DNA of 64,000 nucleotides, from NCBI GenBank assembly GCA_964445645.1, contig CAYULH010000008.1, forward strand, positions 1 through 64,000. Direction: 5' to 3'. The stretch comes from Aureispira sp964445645. GTDB lineage: Bacteria; Bacteroidota; Bacteroidia; Chitinophagales; Saprospiraceae. Shown here piece after piece: positions 44,091-53,402 of this stretch (the stretch's first letter is position 1; each line of letters begins with the position of its first letter). Both the position numbers and the translations under genes were made by a program. The notes beneath the pieces are model-generated. The model saw only the letters and a program-made list of their open reading frames with translations, ran no database searches and was not told where the DNA came from.

Positions 44091-44600
44091 ATGGATATTG
44101 TATCAGTTATGTTTGCGAGTCCTTCGTATGATGAATTGGTGGCCTTGCGTTTGACCCATTTGTATGAGCCTTTGGATATGGAGGTAGATATTGAGTTGTT
44201 GGCAGAGGAATACAGAGATGTGCATTTGGCGGTGTCGGATGAGCGTGGGGCGGTGATTGGAGCAGTGGTGGCCAAGGTGTCGGAGGAGAAGGATGAATTT
44301 ATGAATAAGCGCAAGATTTGTTTGTTTCGCCAAGTGGTGATTAAGAAGGAACAGCAGGGAATTGGTAAGGGGAGTGAAGTATTGGATGCACTGGAGCAAT
44401 TGTTGATAGAGCGTGGTTACAAAGAAATTCGACTACATGCACATGTAGGAGCCGTTGATTTTTATCAGAAATTTGGATATACCACACATGGCAAGCAATT
44501 TAGGGCCAATGGTATTTTGCAACATACTATGAAGAAAAAAATTCAGAAAAAATCAGACAAATTAGACCAATTGCAGGCAATTGGTACGGCTCATTCATAG
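44091..44600 (+). CDS. GNAT family N-acetyltransferase
   Basis: 169 residues. The acetyl-CoA binding segment is LFRQVVIKKEQQGIGKGSEV (the R/Q-x-x-G-x-G/A region at about 85-100), followed by the helix and DFYQKFGYTTHG. A basic tail (MKKKIQKKSDKLDQ) ends it. It transfers acetyl to an amine; the substrate is unknown. Own terminator downstream. Confidence 0.88.
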   Translation: MDIVSVMFASPSYDELVALRLTHLYEPLDMEVDIELLAEEYRDVHLAVSDERGAVIGAVVAKVSEEKDEFMNKRKICLFRQVVIKKEQQGIGKGSEVLDALEQLLIERGYKEIRLHAHVGAVDFYQKFGYTTHGKQFRANGILQHTMKKKIQKKSDKLDQLQAIGTAHS

Positions 44601-44692
44601 GTTTGTACAATGGTTTTAGCAGGAGTTTTTAAGGTGTTCAGCATTAGCATCAAAAAAAGCAAAAAAGCACTAAGGATTAGTGGAGCAATGTG

Positions 44693-44700
44693 TATCTTTG
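44693..44700 (+). promoter_or_regulatory. -7 element ahead of a leader terminator and rlmD-like gene
   Basis: TATCTTTG matches TAnnTTTG. It is 111 bp before the GTG start of the rlmD-like gene, and a terminator hairpin lies between, so the arrangement could be an attenuator; no -33 box is evident. Confidence 0.35.
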
Positions 44701-44722
44701 CTATTCTAAATAGAAATAATAG

Positions 44723-44752
44723 AAGCCCTCAACAATTGTTGAAGGCTTTTTA
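44723..44752 (+). terminator. Terminator between the GNAT and rlmD-like genes
   Basis: AAGCCCTCAAC pairs with GTTGAAGGCTT (one mismatch), loop AATT, followed by TTTT. Confidence 0.8.
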
Positions 44753-44803
44753 AATAGGGTATGGTGCTATTCAGCATTATTCTCATAAAGAACTAAGAAC
44801 AGC

Positions 44804-46255
44804 GTGAAAACACCAACACAATCAGTTAAGAAAGGAATAGCTTTGGAGGATGTGGTTATTGAGGAAATGGCTTTTGGCGGCGAGGGCGTGGCAAAAATGC
44901 CAACAGAGCAAGGAGATTATATTTTGTTTGTCAAAAATACCTTGCCCGGACAAGTAGTAAGGGCCAAAGTCATCAAAAAGAAAAAGCGTTTTGCCAAGTG
45001 CAAACTAGTGAAGGTGCTGCAACCTGCTCCAGAGGAAATGGAGGTGCCTTATCAGCCGATTCCGGGTGCTCCTTTTGCCCGTTTGCCAATTGCACAACAA
45101 GAGCAATACAAGGAGCAATCTACCTTGGAGATGTTTAAGCGTTTGAGTGGGGTAGCCAATGTAGAGGACTATTATGAGGGCTATATTAGTTCGCCTGCTG
45201 TTTGGCATTATCGCAACAAGATGGAGTATTCTTTCTCTACACTGGTATCGGCCTTGCACACAGGAGAGGAAACGGAGGGCTTTGCTTTGGGATTTAAACG
45301 ACGTGGACAGTGGTGGGCTGTGGAACAGCTCAATGATGATTCGGGTTTATTTGATAAGGAGTTGGAGGTGGCAATGCCTCAAATACGTGCTTTTTGTGAG
45401 CAGAGTGGATTGCCTGCTTGGAATCCTGCCAAAAGTCGTGGCTTTTTCCGTTTTTTGGTGGTACGCAAGAGTTATATTCACAATCAACTGTTGTTTAATT
45501 TGGTAACGACCAGTGATGAATTGGAGGCTTTTGATAAGCAGGGGTTTGTAACCTTGCTGCAAGAAATATTAGGCGAACGTTTGGCAGGGGTTATTCAGAC
45601 GAGCAATGATGAGGTAGGAGATACCGCCAAGCAGCCAGCCGAAAAATCTACTTTGTGGTATGGGCAGCCCAAGATTGTAGAGCGTGTTTTAGGTTTGGAT
45701 TTTGAAATTAGTATGCAAAGTTTCTTTCAGACCAATCCACAGTGTGCCGAAAAGCTATATGCCAAGGTGATTGAATATGTACGTTTGAGTTTGGAGGGAG
45801 CAGAGGAGCAAGCAGTAGCAATGGATTTGTTTTGTGGCACAGGAACTATAGCACAGTTATTAGCCAATGATTCACAAATTAATAAAGTAATTGGGGTAGA
45901 TATAGTACCACAAGCAATAGAAGATGCCAAATTGAATGCTGCACGCAATAAGATAGAAGGTATTGATTTTTATGCGGCTGATGTTCGTAAATTCTTATAT
46001 GATTACCCACAGTACAAGGGCAAAATCGGGACTATTGTATTAGATCCGCCTAGGGGGGGGATTGTACCCAAAGCATTGACACGTATCATTGAACTGAGTG
46101 CTCCTTCTATTGTGTATGTGTCGTGCAATCCTTCTACACAAGCACGCGACACACAGACTTTGATAGAAGCAGGCTACCAATTGCGCCACTTTAGCTTAGT
46201 GGATCAATTTCCGCACACCGCTCATATAGAAAGTGTGGCTTTGTTTGAAAAATAA
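44804..46255 (+). CDS. rlmD: RlmD/TrmA-type 23S rRNA (uracil-C5)-methyltransferase
   Basis: 483 residues from a GTG start; upstream there is no ATG in frame, and GTG puts the TRAM domain (VVIEEMAFGGEGVAKM) at the right distance from the N-terminus. The C-terminal SAM methyltransferase domain has DLFCGTGTIAQLL, VLDPPRGGIVPKAL and the catalytic Cys441 in YVSCNPSTQARD. It methylates C5 of a uracil in 23S rRNA. The four cysteines that bind an Fe-S cluster in E. coli RlmD are missing: the region reads GAPFARLPIAQQEQYKEQ. So the target could be that of RlmCD/RlmC-like enzymes. Confidence 0.88.
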   Translation: MKTPTQSVKKGIALEDVVIEEMAFGGEGVAKMPTEQGDYILFVKNTLPGQVVRAKVIKKKKRFAKCKLVKVLQPAPEEMEVPYQPIPGAPFARLPIAQQEQYKEQSTLEMFKRLSGVANVEDYYEGYISSPAVWHYRNKMEYSFSTLVSALHTGEETEGFALGFKRRGQWWAVEQLNDDSGLFDKELEVAMPQIRAFCEQSGLPAWNPAKSRGFFRFLVVRKSYIHNQLLFNLVTTSDELEAFDKQGFVTLLQEILGERLAGVIQTSNDEVGDTAKQPAEKSTLWYGQPKIVERVLGLDFEISMQSFFQTNPQCAEKLYAKVIEYVRLSLEGAEEQAVAMDLFCGTGTIAQLLANDSQINKVIGVDIVPQAIEDAKLNAARNKIEGIDFYAADVRKFLYDYPQYKGKIGTIVLDPPRGGIVPKALTRIIELSAPSIVYVSCNPSTQARDTQTLIEAGYQLRHFSLVDQFPHTAHIESVALFEK

Positions 46256-46263
46256 CAGCCAAC

Positions 46264-46668
46264 TTAACGGCTGCCTACCCTCATTTTAGCATTTGCAATT
46301 TGATCTAGCAGCCATATTTTGGCCTTGTCTGGATTGGTAAATATCTTTTTGGGATTAGTTGTTTTGATAAATTTGAGTGCTAGATTAGCAAAAATTCTAG
46401 ACCCAACAGAACGAACTACTATAGCACTAGCAACATGCCCAATATGAACAGAGGCATAAGCTTCCAATACTTCTTTCTTTAGGTACAAGTTGGGGGCGTA
46501 GGTGATGAGACCACAAATATTATTTCCTACTGCTTCTTTTAAAGTCAAGGCATTGTCTATAGCAATTTCAGGGGTATCTGGCTGATCCCAATTTGGCTTT
46601 ATTCTAAACTCTATAATGCCATTGGGGTGTATAGTGGCAATAGCAGACTTACTTTCTAATTGTTTCAT
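46264..46668 (-). CDS. Small STAS-like protein, paralog A
   Basis: 134 residues, about half identical to the next gene (47085-47501). Shared core: a GIIE strand, NWDQPDTPEIAIDNALTLKE, GNNICGLITY, VHIGHVASAIVV, FIKTTNPKKIFTNPDKAKIW. The alternating strand/helix order with a C-terminal WLLDQI helix recalls the STAS/SpoIIAA-like fold, perhaps binding a partner protein or lipid. No membrane segment. It ends 9 bp after the convergent rlmD-like gene. Confidence 0.7.
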   Translation of the reverse strand: MKQLESKSAIATIHPNGIIEFRIKPNWDQPDTPEIAIDNALTLKEAVGNNICGLITYAPNLYLKKEVLEAYASVHIGHVASAIVVRSVGSRIFANLALKFIKTTNPKKIFTNPDKAKIWLLDQIANAKMRVGSR

Positions 46669-47084
46669 TTAATTATTATCATAAGTTGTTTTGTAATGTG
46701 TATGCTTTTAATAAGTAGTCACAAATGCTGCTTATTATTGTGTAATAGCAAAAATGTTAAAATTGTTTGTGCTATTTAGTAACAAAATTATAGCTAATTG
46801 ATTTTCAATACACTAGAAGCTAAAAAAAACGTTTTTTAATTGCTTGGGAATCAATTACGTACAACACCTACTTAATGCTTTACTAATAATAACAAAAAAA
46901 TGCCAAAATACTATATTCTAGGAAATAGTTTAGAGTAATTTTAACAATTGAAAGACTATTCAATTATTTGGCGTAAATGTAGTTTTTTTCTATTGTATAG
47001 GTAATATCTATTATAGGATATACAGATAAGGAAGGTATTGTTATTGGGTTAGATAGCAGGGGGAGTCTAATTGGTTGGTGATTT
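46669..47084. other. Intergenic region between STAS-like paralogs
   Basis: 416 bp, strongly AT-rich, with a short imperfect stem (AATAAGTAG/CTGCTTATT near 46710) and no gene. It probably holds the promoter of paralog A. Confidence 0.4.
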
Positions 47085-47501
47085 TTATTGAGTTAGTGTA
47101 TTTTGAGCCTTTTGTTTGGCTCGTGCAATGTGTCCCAATAACCATTTTTCTGCCTTGTCTGTATTTGTAAAAATTTTCATTGGAACAGGTATTTTAACAA
47201 ATTTTAGGATGAAATTTGCCAAAATTTTAGAGCCAATACCTTTAATTATAACTGCATTGGCTACATGTCCAATATCCACACTACCAAAGGCTTCTACAAC
47301 ATCTTTGTTCATATACAAATTGTCTGGAAGATAGCTCAATATTCCACAAATATTATCGCCCACACCCTCCTTGATGGTTAGTGCAAAATTGATAGCTGTT
47401 TCAGGGGTATCTGGTTGATTCCAGTCGGGTTTCATTCGAGTTTCTATGATTCCGTCAGGACGAACAGTAATGATACAAGCAAGGGATTCTAAAGTTCTCA
47501 T
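47085..47501 (-). CDS. Small STAS-like protein, paralog B
   Basis: 138 residues and the paralog of the 46264-46668 product: PDGIIETRMKPDWNQPDTPE, GDNICGILSYLPD, VDIGHVANAVIIKGIGSKIL, MKIFTNTDKAEKWLLGHI align without long gaps. The duplication is old (only about half of residues kept) and both frames are intact, which suggests both are used. Function unknown; the fold assignment is tentative. Confidence 0.7.
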   Translation of the reverse strand: MRTLESLACIITVRPDGIIETRMKPDWNQPDTPETAINFALTIKEGVGDNICGILSYLPDNLYMNKDVVEAFGSVDIGHVANAVIIKGIGSKILANFILKFVKIPVPMKIFTNTDKAEKWLLGHIARAKQKAQNTLTQ

Positions 47502-47757
47502 AAAATTATACGCATGTTAAATATTTTCAATGTAAAACACTCAAGATAGGAGCAGTGGCTCTAAAAAGTTAAATTTGTTTTGTGAGGCAAATAGAACCAA
47601 TCAAAGTCAAATCTAAATATAAGCCATTATTTTTACTCTAAGAGGCACAGAATGCAAACTTTTATTACAAATATTAAAGGTTATTACGAATAAAGTATTA
47701 AGCAGAAAAGTTTTTTTAGGGCAAAAAAAATGCTGATAAAGATGTTATCTTGGATGT

Positions 47758-48337
47758 GTGAAAAAACAAGGCATCAATATCAGCAAGCTCAAAGTTAATC
47801 AATTAACAAGTTTAACAGAGCAAGAAGAGGGACTTATTTTAGAGATATTTGATAATAAAGTATCAGAAAAGCAAAAGCATTATACCCTACAAGGGAAGAA
47901 GCGAAAGCGTGTTCAGGAAAAAGAGTCAAAGAACAGCAGTTTGTTAGGCAGTAAGCAGAAGCTTGATTTTTTGCTGTTATACTTGAAGGAACAGATGAAT
48001 CAATACACACTAGGTCATTTTTACAAGATGAGTCAGCCGAAAGTATCGCAATGGATAAGTTATTTGTTACCTGTTTTGGAGCAAACCTTAAATCAGATAG
48101 GTATAATACCTTGTTATCAAGAGACTTATAGCCATTCATCAACAGAAGAGGGTTATTTGGCAGCAGATGTAACGGAACGAGCAATCCCTAGGAAAGGCTG
48201 GGGTCAAACGACTAAAAATTATGAAGCAAAAAATTAGAATTAGAGCTTATCAAAAAAGGGAAACGATCGTTAAAATCGCCTTTGCTTTTCATAATTTGAG
48301 AGTCAAGTATAGAAAATTGACCTGTTCTAATTCGTAA
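47758..48337 (+). pseudogene. DDE transposase remnant with catalytic core deleted
   Basis: From a GTG at 47758 the frame encodes about 150 residues matching the N-terminal helix-turn-helix (Tnp_4-type) part of IS5-like transposases: LTSLTEQEEGLILEIFD, KLDFLLLYLKEQMNQYTL, MSQPKVSQWISYLLPVLEQT, then DVTERAIPR with the first catalytic Asp. The frame then breaks (stop at 48237), and a second frame gives the family C-terminus IVKIAFAFHNLRVKYRKL to a stop at 48337. The middle with the other acidic residues is gone. Clear terminal inverted repeats were not found. Confidence 0.75.
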
Positions 48338-48399
48338 TAATTTTTATTAAATTCACTAGATGTATAATAATAAATTATTATGATTTTTACAAAATAAAG

Positions 48400-48849
48400 T
48401 TAGTTTTTAACGTCAACTAATTCAATATCGAAGACCAAAACAGAATTGGGAGGAATAGAACCAGCTCCTCTAGTGCCATAACCAAGGGCAGAGGGAATAA
48501 TTAGTTTGCCTGAACCACCTTCTTTGAAAAAAGGAATGCCATATTGCCAACCCTTGATAACACGATCTAGTGTAGTTGTAAAAGGAGTGGAGCCCGAACG
48601 GTCAAACTCTGTTCCGTTAATCAAACGCCCTACATAATTGACCGATACCTCGCTGTACACGCCAGCAGGTTGCAGTCCTGTTCCTTCTTGTTCTATAACA
48701 TAATACAATCCTTCAGGCCCTTCTTGGGCATTGAGGTTATTGGTTTCAATGTAACGCGCTATAAGGGCTGCTTCGTCAACATTTTCTTTCTCGCAAGAAG
48801 AAAACGCTACTAAACTGACAAACAAGAAGAAAAGGGTAGTGTATTTCAT
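48400..48849 (-). CDS. FKBP-type peptidyl-prolyl isomerase lipoprotein
   Basis: 149 residues from the Met at 48849, which begins the lipoprotein signal MKYTTLFFLFVSLVAFSSC; 13 upstream codons are open but unlikely. The FKBP domain has VNYVGRLINGTEFDRS, VIKGWQYGIPFFKEGGSGKL and ALGYGTRGAGSIPPNSVLVF, with the usual aromatic pocket. It speeds proline isomerisation during folding of exported proteins and is lipid-anchored. Just downstream (40 bp) of rluD on the same strand. Confidence 0.92.
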   Translation of the reverse strand: MKYTTLFFLFVSLVAFSSCEKENVDEAALIARYIETNNLNAQEGPEGLYYVIEQEGTGLQPAGVYSEVSVNYVGRLINGTEFDRSGSTPFTTTLDRVIKGWQYGIPFFKEGGSGKLIIPSALGYGTRGAGSIPPNSVLVFDIELVDVKN

Positions 48850-48889
48850 AGTACAAATATTGATGATTTTTAAATAACTTCTTTGCAAA

Positions 48890-49918
48890 TTATTTTAATT
48901 TCAAACGCCCTTGGGTGTAATTGCGCCAACGTGTCAGTACTTGCTGCATATCCTCTGGCAATTCAGATTCTAACAATAAAAACTCATTGGTGGTAGGATG
49001 CACCAAGCCTATACTTTTGGCGTGCAGTGCCTGACGGGGCAATAGCTTAAAGTTATTCAAAACAAAATGCTTATACTTGCTAAACACTGTTCCTTTGACA
49101 ATTCGATCGCCACCATACTGTGGATCGCCAAACAAGGGATGCCCAATGTGTTGAAAGTGTACACGAATCTGGTGGGTACGCCCTGTTTCCAAGCGACATT
49201 CTACCAAAGTGACATAGCCCAAACGCTCTAGCACCTTATAGTGTGTAATGGCATGTTTGCCACGCTCCCCATCGGGATATACGGCTCGTAGTCGGCGGTG
49301 GCGAGGATGCCGATCAATATGCCCCGTAATGGTGCCTTCATCTTCTGCCAAATCACCCCAAACCAATGCCTGATAACGCCTCTCGATAGTATGCTCAAAA
49401 AATTGCTTGCCAATATGTGCCATCGCTTCTTCATTCTTGGCCACAATCATCAAGCCAGTGGTGTCTTTATCAATTCGGTGGACAATCCCCGGACGCTCAT
49501 TATCTTGTGTAATGGGCAAGCCTTTGAGATAATGTACCAATCCATTAACAAGCGTTCCATCTGCATTACCAATTCCTGGATGCACAACCAACCCAGCAGG
49601 CTTGTGCAAAACCAAAAAATCATCATCCTCATAACGAATATCCAAATCCATGGCTTCAGGAGTTGGCCCACCTTCTGTTTTTTGTCGCTTCCAGCGCACT
49701 TTTATCGCTTGCCCCGGTTTAACTTTATGATTACTTTTAACTTGTTTTTCATTGACCAAGACCCAGCCCTCATCAATCGCCTTTTGCACACGATTACGTG
49801 TCACGTTCTCCAGACGATTCATCAAAAATTTATCCAATCGAAGGGGCTCCTGATTGGGGTCTGCTACAAAAGTTTGTAACAAATAAACCTCGTTCCCTAT
49901 TGTTTTTTCTTCTTTCAT
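48890..49918 (-). CDS. rluD: RluA/RluD family 23S rRNA pseudouridine synthase
   Basis: 342 residues. An N-terminal S4 RNA-binding domain (LRLDKFLMNRLENVTRNRVQ, about 22-85) precedes the catalytic domain with PGIVHRIDKDTTGLMIVAKN, whose Asp is the nucleophile. YEDDDFLVLHKPAGLVVHPG and HQIRVHFQHIGHPLFGD are further family motifs. The S4-containing form with this length is RluD-like and should modify 23S rRNA; the exact uridines are inferred. Confidence 0.92.
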   Translation of the reverse strand: MKEEKTIGNEVYLLQTFVADPNQEPLRLDKFLMNRLENVTRNRVQKAIDEGWVLVNEKQVKSNHKVKPGQAIKVRWKRQKTEGGPTPEAMDLDIRYEDDDFLVLHKPAGLVVHPGIGNADGTLVNGLVHYLKGLPITQDNERPGIVHRIDKDTTGLMIVAKNEEAMAHIGKQFFEHTIERRYQALVWGDLAEDEGTITGHIDRHPRHRRLRAVYPDGERGKHAITHYKVLERLGYVTLVECRLETGRTHQIRVHFQHIGHPLFGDPQYGGDRIVKGTVFSKYKHFVLNNFKLLPRQALHAKSIGLVHPTTNEFLLLESELPEDMQQVLTRWRNYTQGRLKLK

Positions 49919-50007
49919 AATTTTGCAAAGATAAGGAAATTAAGGCTAGTGCAGCCTTTTGCGGATGCTTTTATTTCTTAGGCTCTGTTCTCTACGAAAA
50001 ATGTTGC

Positions 50008-50015
50008 TATATTTG
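50008..50015 (+). promoter_or_regulatory. -7 element upstream of peptide deformylase
   Basis: TATATTTG matches TAnnTTTG, about 160 bp before the def start. The intervening leader shows no gene. Confidence 0.35.
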
Positions 50016-50176
50016 CAGCCTGTTACTTACCAATAATCCTTCTTTAGATTTTTAGTAGGGGCAATTTTATTACTACAAAAAATCAAAACACTATTACATA
50101 GATTTTGTTTCTCTAAGTAAAAAAGTGGCGATTTAAGAAGCCTTGTCAAGATAAAATTAGAATTACAATTACAACC

Positions 50177-50752
50177 ATGAAATTACCAATATACGCTTAC
50201 GGTCATCCTATCCTAAGAAAAGAAACAGAGGAAATTGAAGACGATTATCCCAACTTGTCCAAATTGATTGATGACATGTTTGAAACCATGTATCACACCA
50301 AGGGAATGGGATTGGCTGCTCCTCAAATTGGACGCAATATTCGTTTGTTCTTGGTAGATACCGAACAATTGGATAGAGAAGAACGCGAGGAGGAAGCCTC
50401 AGAGTTTATCCGTGAAGTGTTTATTAATCCTATTATCTTGGACGAATCAGGCAAGAAATGGGAGTACGAAGAAGGCTGCTTGAGTATTCCCGATATCCGT
50501 GGCAATGTGGCGCGCCCCCCAAAAGTGCGTATTGAGTATTACGATGCCAATTTTGAGTTGCAAGACAAAATTTTTGATGGCATTACAGCGCGTGTGATTC
50601 AGCATGAATACGACCACCTAGAGGGTGTATTGTTTGTAGATTTGCTCAAGCCACTCAAAAAACGTTTTGTACAAAAACGTTTGGATAAAATCAAGAACGG
50701 AAAAATAAGTGCAGATTACAAATTGGTATTTGCCAACAAAAAGAGCCGCTAA
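50177..50752 (+). CDS. def: Peptide deformylase
   Basis: 191 residues. It removes the formyl group from the N-terminal methionine of new proteins. The three signature motifs are present: GMGLAAPQIG near 45, EEGCLSIPD near 100 (Cys metal ligand) and QHEYDHLEG near 148 (HExxH with both His ligands). The acidic insert EREEEASE between motifs is typical for Bacteroidota type. Single gene. Confidence 0.97.
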   Translation: MKLPIYAYGHPILRKETEEIEDDYPNLSKLIDDMFETMYHTKGMGLAAPQIGRNIRLFLVDTEQLDREEREEEASEFIREVFINPIILDESGKKWEYEEGCLSIPDIRGNVARPPKVRIEYYDANFELQDKIFDGITARVIQHEYDHLEGVLFVDLLKPLKKRFVQKRLDKIKNGKISADYKLVFANKKSR

Positions 50753-50861
50753 CAAAAGATGTTAGCATACTATTAAAGCAGGTCGTCAACACTAGACTAT
50801 AAAGACAATTTTTTAATTTAGAGGAGCATTTTATAATGATTTTCTTTCAGTAATTTTTAGG

Positions 50862-51530
50862 ATGAAGTATACAGCTCTTTTAGGAATATTAATAATTGGA
50901 TGGTTTTGTACTAGTTTCAAGGGAACAGCGGAAAACCCTGCCGTCAAGTTTGCTCTACTCAAGTATAATGGAGGTGGGGATTGGTATTCGAACCCCACGG
51001 CATTGCCCAATCTGGCCAAGTTTTGCAACAAAGAATTGCACACCAATATTGATCCCAATTACGAAACGGTAGAAGTAGGCAGTGCTGAAATTTTTAACTA
51101 TGCCTTTGTTCACATGACTGGGCACGGTAATGTTGTTTTTTCAGATGCTGAAGCCGAAAACCTGCGTCTTTATTTACTTTCGGGAGGTTTTTTGCATATT
51201 GATGATAACTATGGAATGGACCCTTTTGTAAGGGTAGCCATGAAGCAAGTTTTTCCTGATTTAGAATGGGTAGAATTGCCCTTTACGCACGAAATTTATC
51301 ACAAAAAATTTGACTTCAAAACAGGAATTCCCAAAATCCACAAGCATGATGGCAAGCCAGCCCAAGGGTTTGGATTGGTTTGGAAAGGTCGTTTGGTCTG
51401 TTATTATAGTTATGAAACAGACTTGGGCGATGGTTGGGAAGACCAAGAAGTACACAACGATAGTGAAGAAATGCGTACCAAAGCCTTGCAAATGGGTGCC
51501 AATATTGTACAATATGCTTTTGAGTTGTAA
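50862..51530 (+). CDS. DUF4159 domain protein, exported
   Basis: 222 residues. A short N-terminal signal (MKYTALLGILIIGWFCTSFKG) is followed by a DUF4159 domain: KYNGGGDWYSNPTALPNLAKF, FNYAFVHMTGHGNVVFSD, LRLYLLSGGFLHIDDNYGMD and a C-terminal DLGDGWEDQEVHND. The fold is thought to be flavodoxin/class I glutamine amidotransferase-like; no enzyme activity is established. In Bacteroidota it is common near aerotolerance/MoxR genes, but not here. Confidence 0.85.
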   Translation: MKYTALLGILIIGWFCTSFKGTAENPAVKFALLKYNGGGDWYSNPTALPNLAKFCNKELHTNIDPNYETVEVGSAEIFNYAFVHMTGHGNVVFSDAEAENLRLYLLSGGFLHIDDNYGMDPFVRVAMKQVFPDLEWVELPFTHEIYHKKFDFKTGIPKIHKHDGKPAQGFGLVWKGRLVCYYSYETDLGDGWEDQEVHNDSEEMRTKALQMGANIVQYAFEL

Positions 51531-51581
51531 TATCAAACCATATTTGGAAGAACATAAACTTTTTTTCAGTTTATAATTGAA

Positions 51582-51623
51582 CAAAAAAGAGGCTGTTGGA
51601 ACCACAAAGTTCCAACAGCCTCT
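51582..51623 (-). terminator. Terminator of the OmpA-family gene
   Basis: GAGGCTGTTGGAAC pairs perfectly with GTTCCAACAGCCTC (14 bp), followed on the minus strand by TTTTTTGTT. Confidence 0.9.
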
Positions 51624-51655
51624 CATAATATATATAAGCATAAGAGCAATTCTAT

Positions 51656-52864
51656 CTACCCATCACTATCTATATCCGTAATAATAATTTCTACCCGCTG
51701 GTTGCGTCTACGTCCAGCCGAGGTTTCGTTGTCGCTGATGGGCTTGCGTTTGCCATAGCCTTTAAAACCCATACGAGCGCTATCAATGCCACGCCTACGC
51801 AAGTAAGCCACCACATTTTTGGCCCGTTGTGTAGACAAACGATCGCAATAGGAATCGGGGGGCAGCCCATTGGTGTGTCCACCCACCTCTAAAGAAATAT
51901 TGGGATTAGCCTTCAAAAATTCATAAAGACTAATCAAAGCACGTTCTGCATTTCGAGTAATCGAAGAAGAATCGGCTTGGAAATACAAGTTCTCCAAGCG
52001 AAATTTGTCACCAACCTTAATTTTAGTGGCATTAATAGTTTGGGGGTCAAAATTCCCTTTATCCTTAGCCACTAGATTTTGGGCAGAGGTATTGGGGGCT
52101 TTTTTAGGATTGGTAACAGGATCGGGCTTGGGGTTGTTATTATTATTAAATGGATCTTTCTGAATAGGATCTTTAGGATCAGGCTTTTTAGGATCGTTGA
52201 CAGCCAATGGATCTTCTACAGGAATCGTACAAGAATAAATTTCAGAAGCATTATCAATCAAGACATTACCATTATAAGCGGCCAAAATAGGCGTTTTGTA
52301 ATAAGCCTCTATAGTAATATAGTTGTAGTTGGCCTTGCTCGGCGTAAATTCAAACTCATAAGAACGCCAATCATAATGATTAATCGGTTCTTTGACCGCA
52401 TCCAGCAACTCCGCTCGCTCACAATCATCATTCCCTCCCCAAATTCTAATCACCATCCCTTCCTTAAAATTGGTAGGGCGGGTTTGATTTTTGCGTGTCG
52501 GACTCAAGTAAATAGGCGATTTACAAGCTTGCAACGAAAATTTGTAGCAAGTTCCTTGCATGATCGGATCTATCAAGCGTTGTGCCACAGCTTCCCAAGT
52601 ATTGTTGTCACGTCCAACCAAGCCTATGTATGTTCGCCCGTCTTTGGCAGGACGGGTGACATTAAAACCACCATAAGGCTGAATATCGGGTGGCGACTCT
52701 TGACGATGGCCACAATCTGTCCAGCCACGAGGTGTACGCCCCGGCCCAGGAATATCTTCAAAAGAAGCATTTTCCAAATAAATTATTTGTGTTGTTTGTG
52801 CCAACATGGCCGAACTAAAAAATAAGATCGAGCAAGTACACAATAGAGAAATATATTGATACAT
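51656..52864 (-). CDS. OmpA family outer membrane/peptidoglycan-binding protein
   Basis: 402 residues. Signal peptide about 1-22 (LLCTCSILFFSSAMLAQ). Residues about 27-215 form a galactose-binding/carbohydrate-binding-like beta-sandwich (LENASFEDIPGPGRTPRGWT). A Pro/Asp/Asn-rich linker (about 225-265) follows, then the OmpA-like domain (about 290-402): LYFQADSSSITRNAERALIS, LEVGGHTNG, RLSTQRAKNVVAYLRRRGI, GRRRNQRVEI. The last domain should bind peptidoglycan, tethering the N-terminal module in the envelope. Ends with a strong terminator. Confidence 0.88.
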   Translation of the reverse strand: MYQYISLLCTCSILFFSSAMLAQTTQIIYLENASFEDIPGPGRTPRGWTDCGHRQESPPDIQPYGGFNVTRPAKDGRTYIGLVGRDNNTWEAVAQRLIDPIMQGTCYKFSLQACKSPIYLSPTRKNQTRPTNFKEGMVIRIWGGNDDCERAELLDAVKEPINHYDWRSYEFEFTPSKANYNYITIEAYYKTPILAAYNGNVLIDNASEIYSCTIPVEDPLAVNDPKKPDPKDPIQKDPFNNNNNPKPDPVTNPKKAPNTSAQNLVAKDKGNFDPQTINATKIKVGDKFRLENLYFQADSSSITRNAERALISLYEFLKANPNISLEVGGHTNGLPPDSYCDRLSTQRAKNVVAYLRRRGIDSARMGFKGYGKRKPISDNETSAGRRRNQRVEIIITDIDSDG

Positions 52865-53402
52865 AAATCAAAGGTAAAGTTAGCGTGTATTTATTATAAC
52901 TTTAATTCAACTCAAAAAGGCTTAAAACTGTGCCAAATTGAACATTTATTGAAAGGTATAGTCTTAGGAAGATTATTTATCTTATTTGTAAGCGCATGAA
53001 ATATGTTTTTATATTGGTTTGATGGTCAGTTTTTTGTACGAATTTCAGGCTGCTTTAATGATGCTGATAATACACTGCACACAATTTTCCAATATCAAAG
53101 CTTCTGTTAAAGTCAACAATCAATAAAAACTAAGGTTGTTAAATAGAGCCTTGTTTGTTCTTACAATAATACTAAACATAGCTCGATCCAACAGCATTCT
53201 TAACACTAATTAAGTTTAGGTCTTGGTATTTAGGATACAAAAATAAGTTTAGGACAGGATAAAATAAATTTATGGTCGTTTTTAGTACAACCTTTTTATT
53301 CGTTTTGAAAAAAGACCTAAATTTTAGCAACAGACTTCGCAAAAACTTTGCTAAACTTGTTGTGTTTTTTTTACAACTTCAACAGACCGCAGAATTACCA
53401 GT
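52865..53402. other. Intergenic region between the OmpA-family gene and lysC
   Basis: 538 bp of AT-rich sequence carrying the divergent promoters presumably needed by both neighbours. I see no gene and no consensus strong enough to mark. Confidence 0.4.

Noticed and set aside
52079..52825. Long open frame of 248 codons opposite the OmpA-family gene
   Set aside because: The opposite strand has a signal peptide and OmpA domain with clear motifs; this frame has an Arg/Ile-rich composition typical of antisense shadow.
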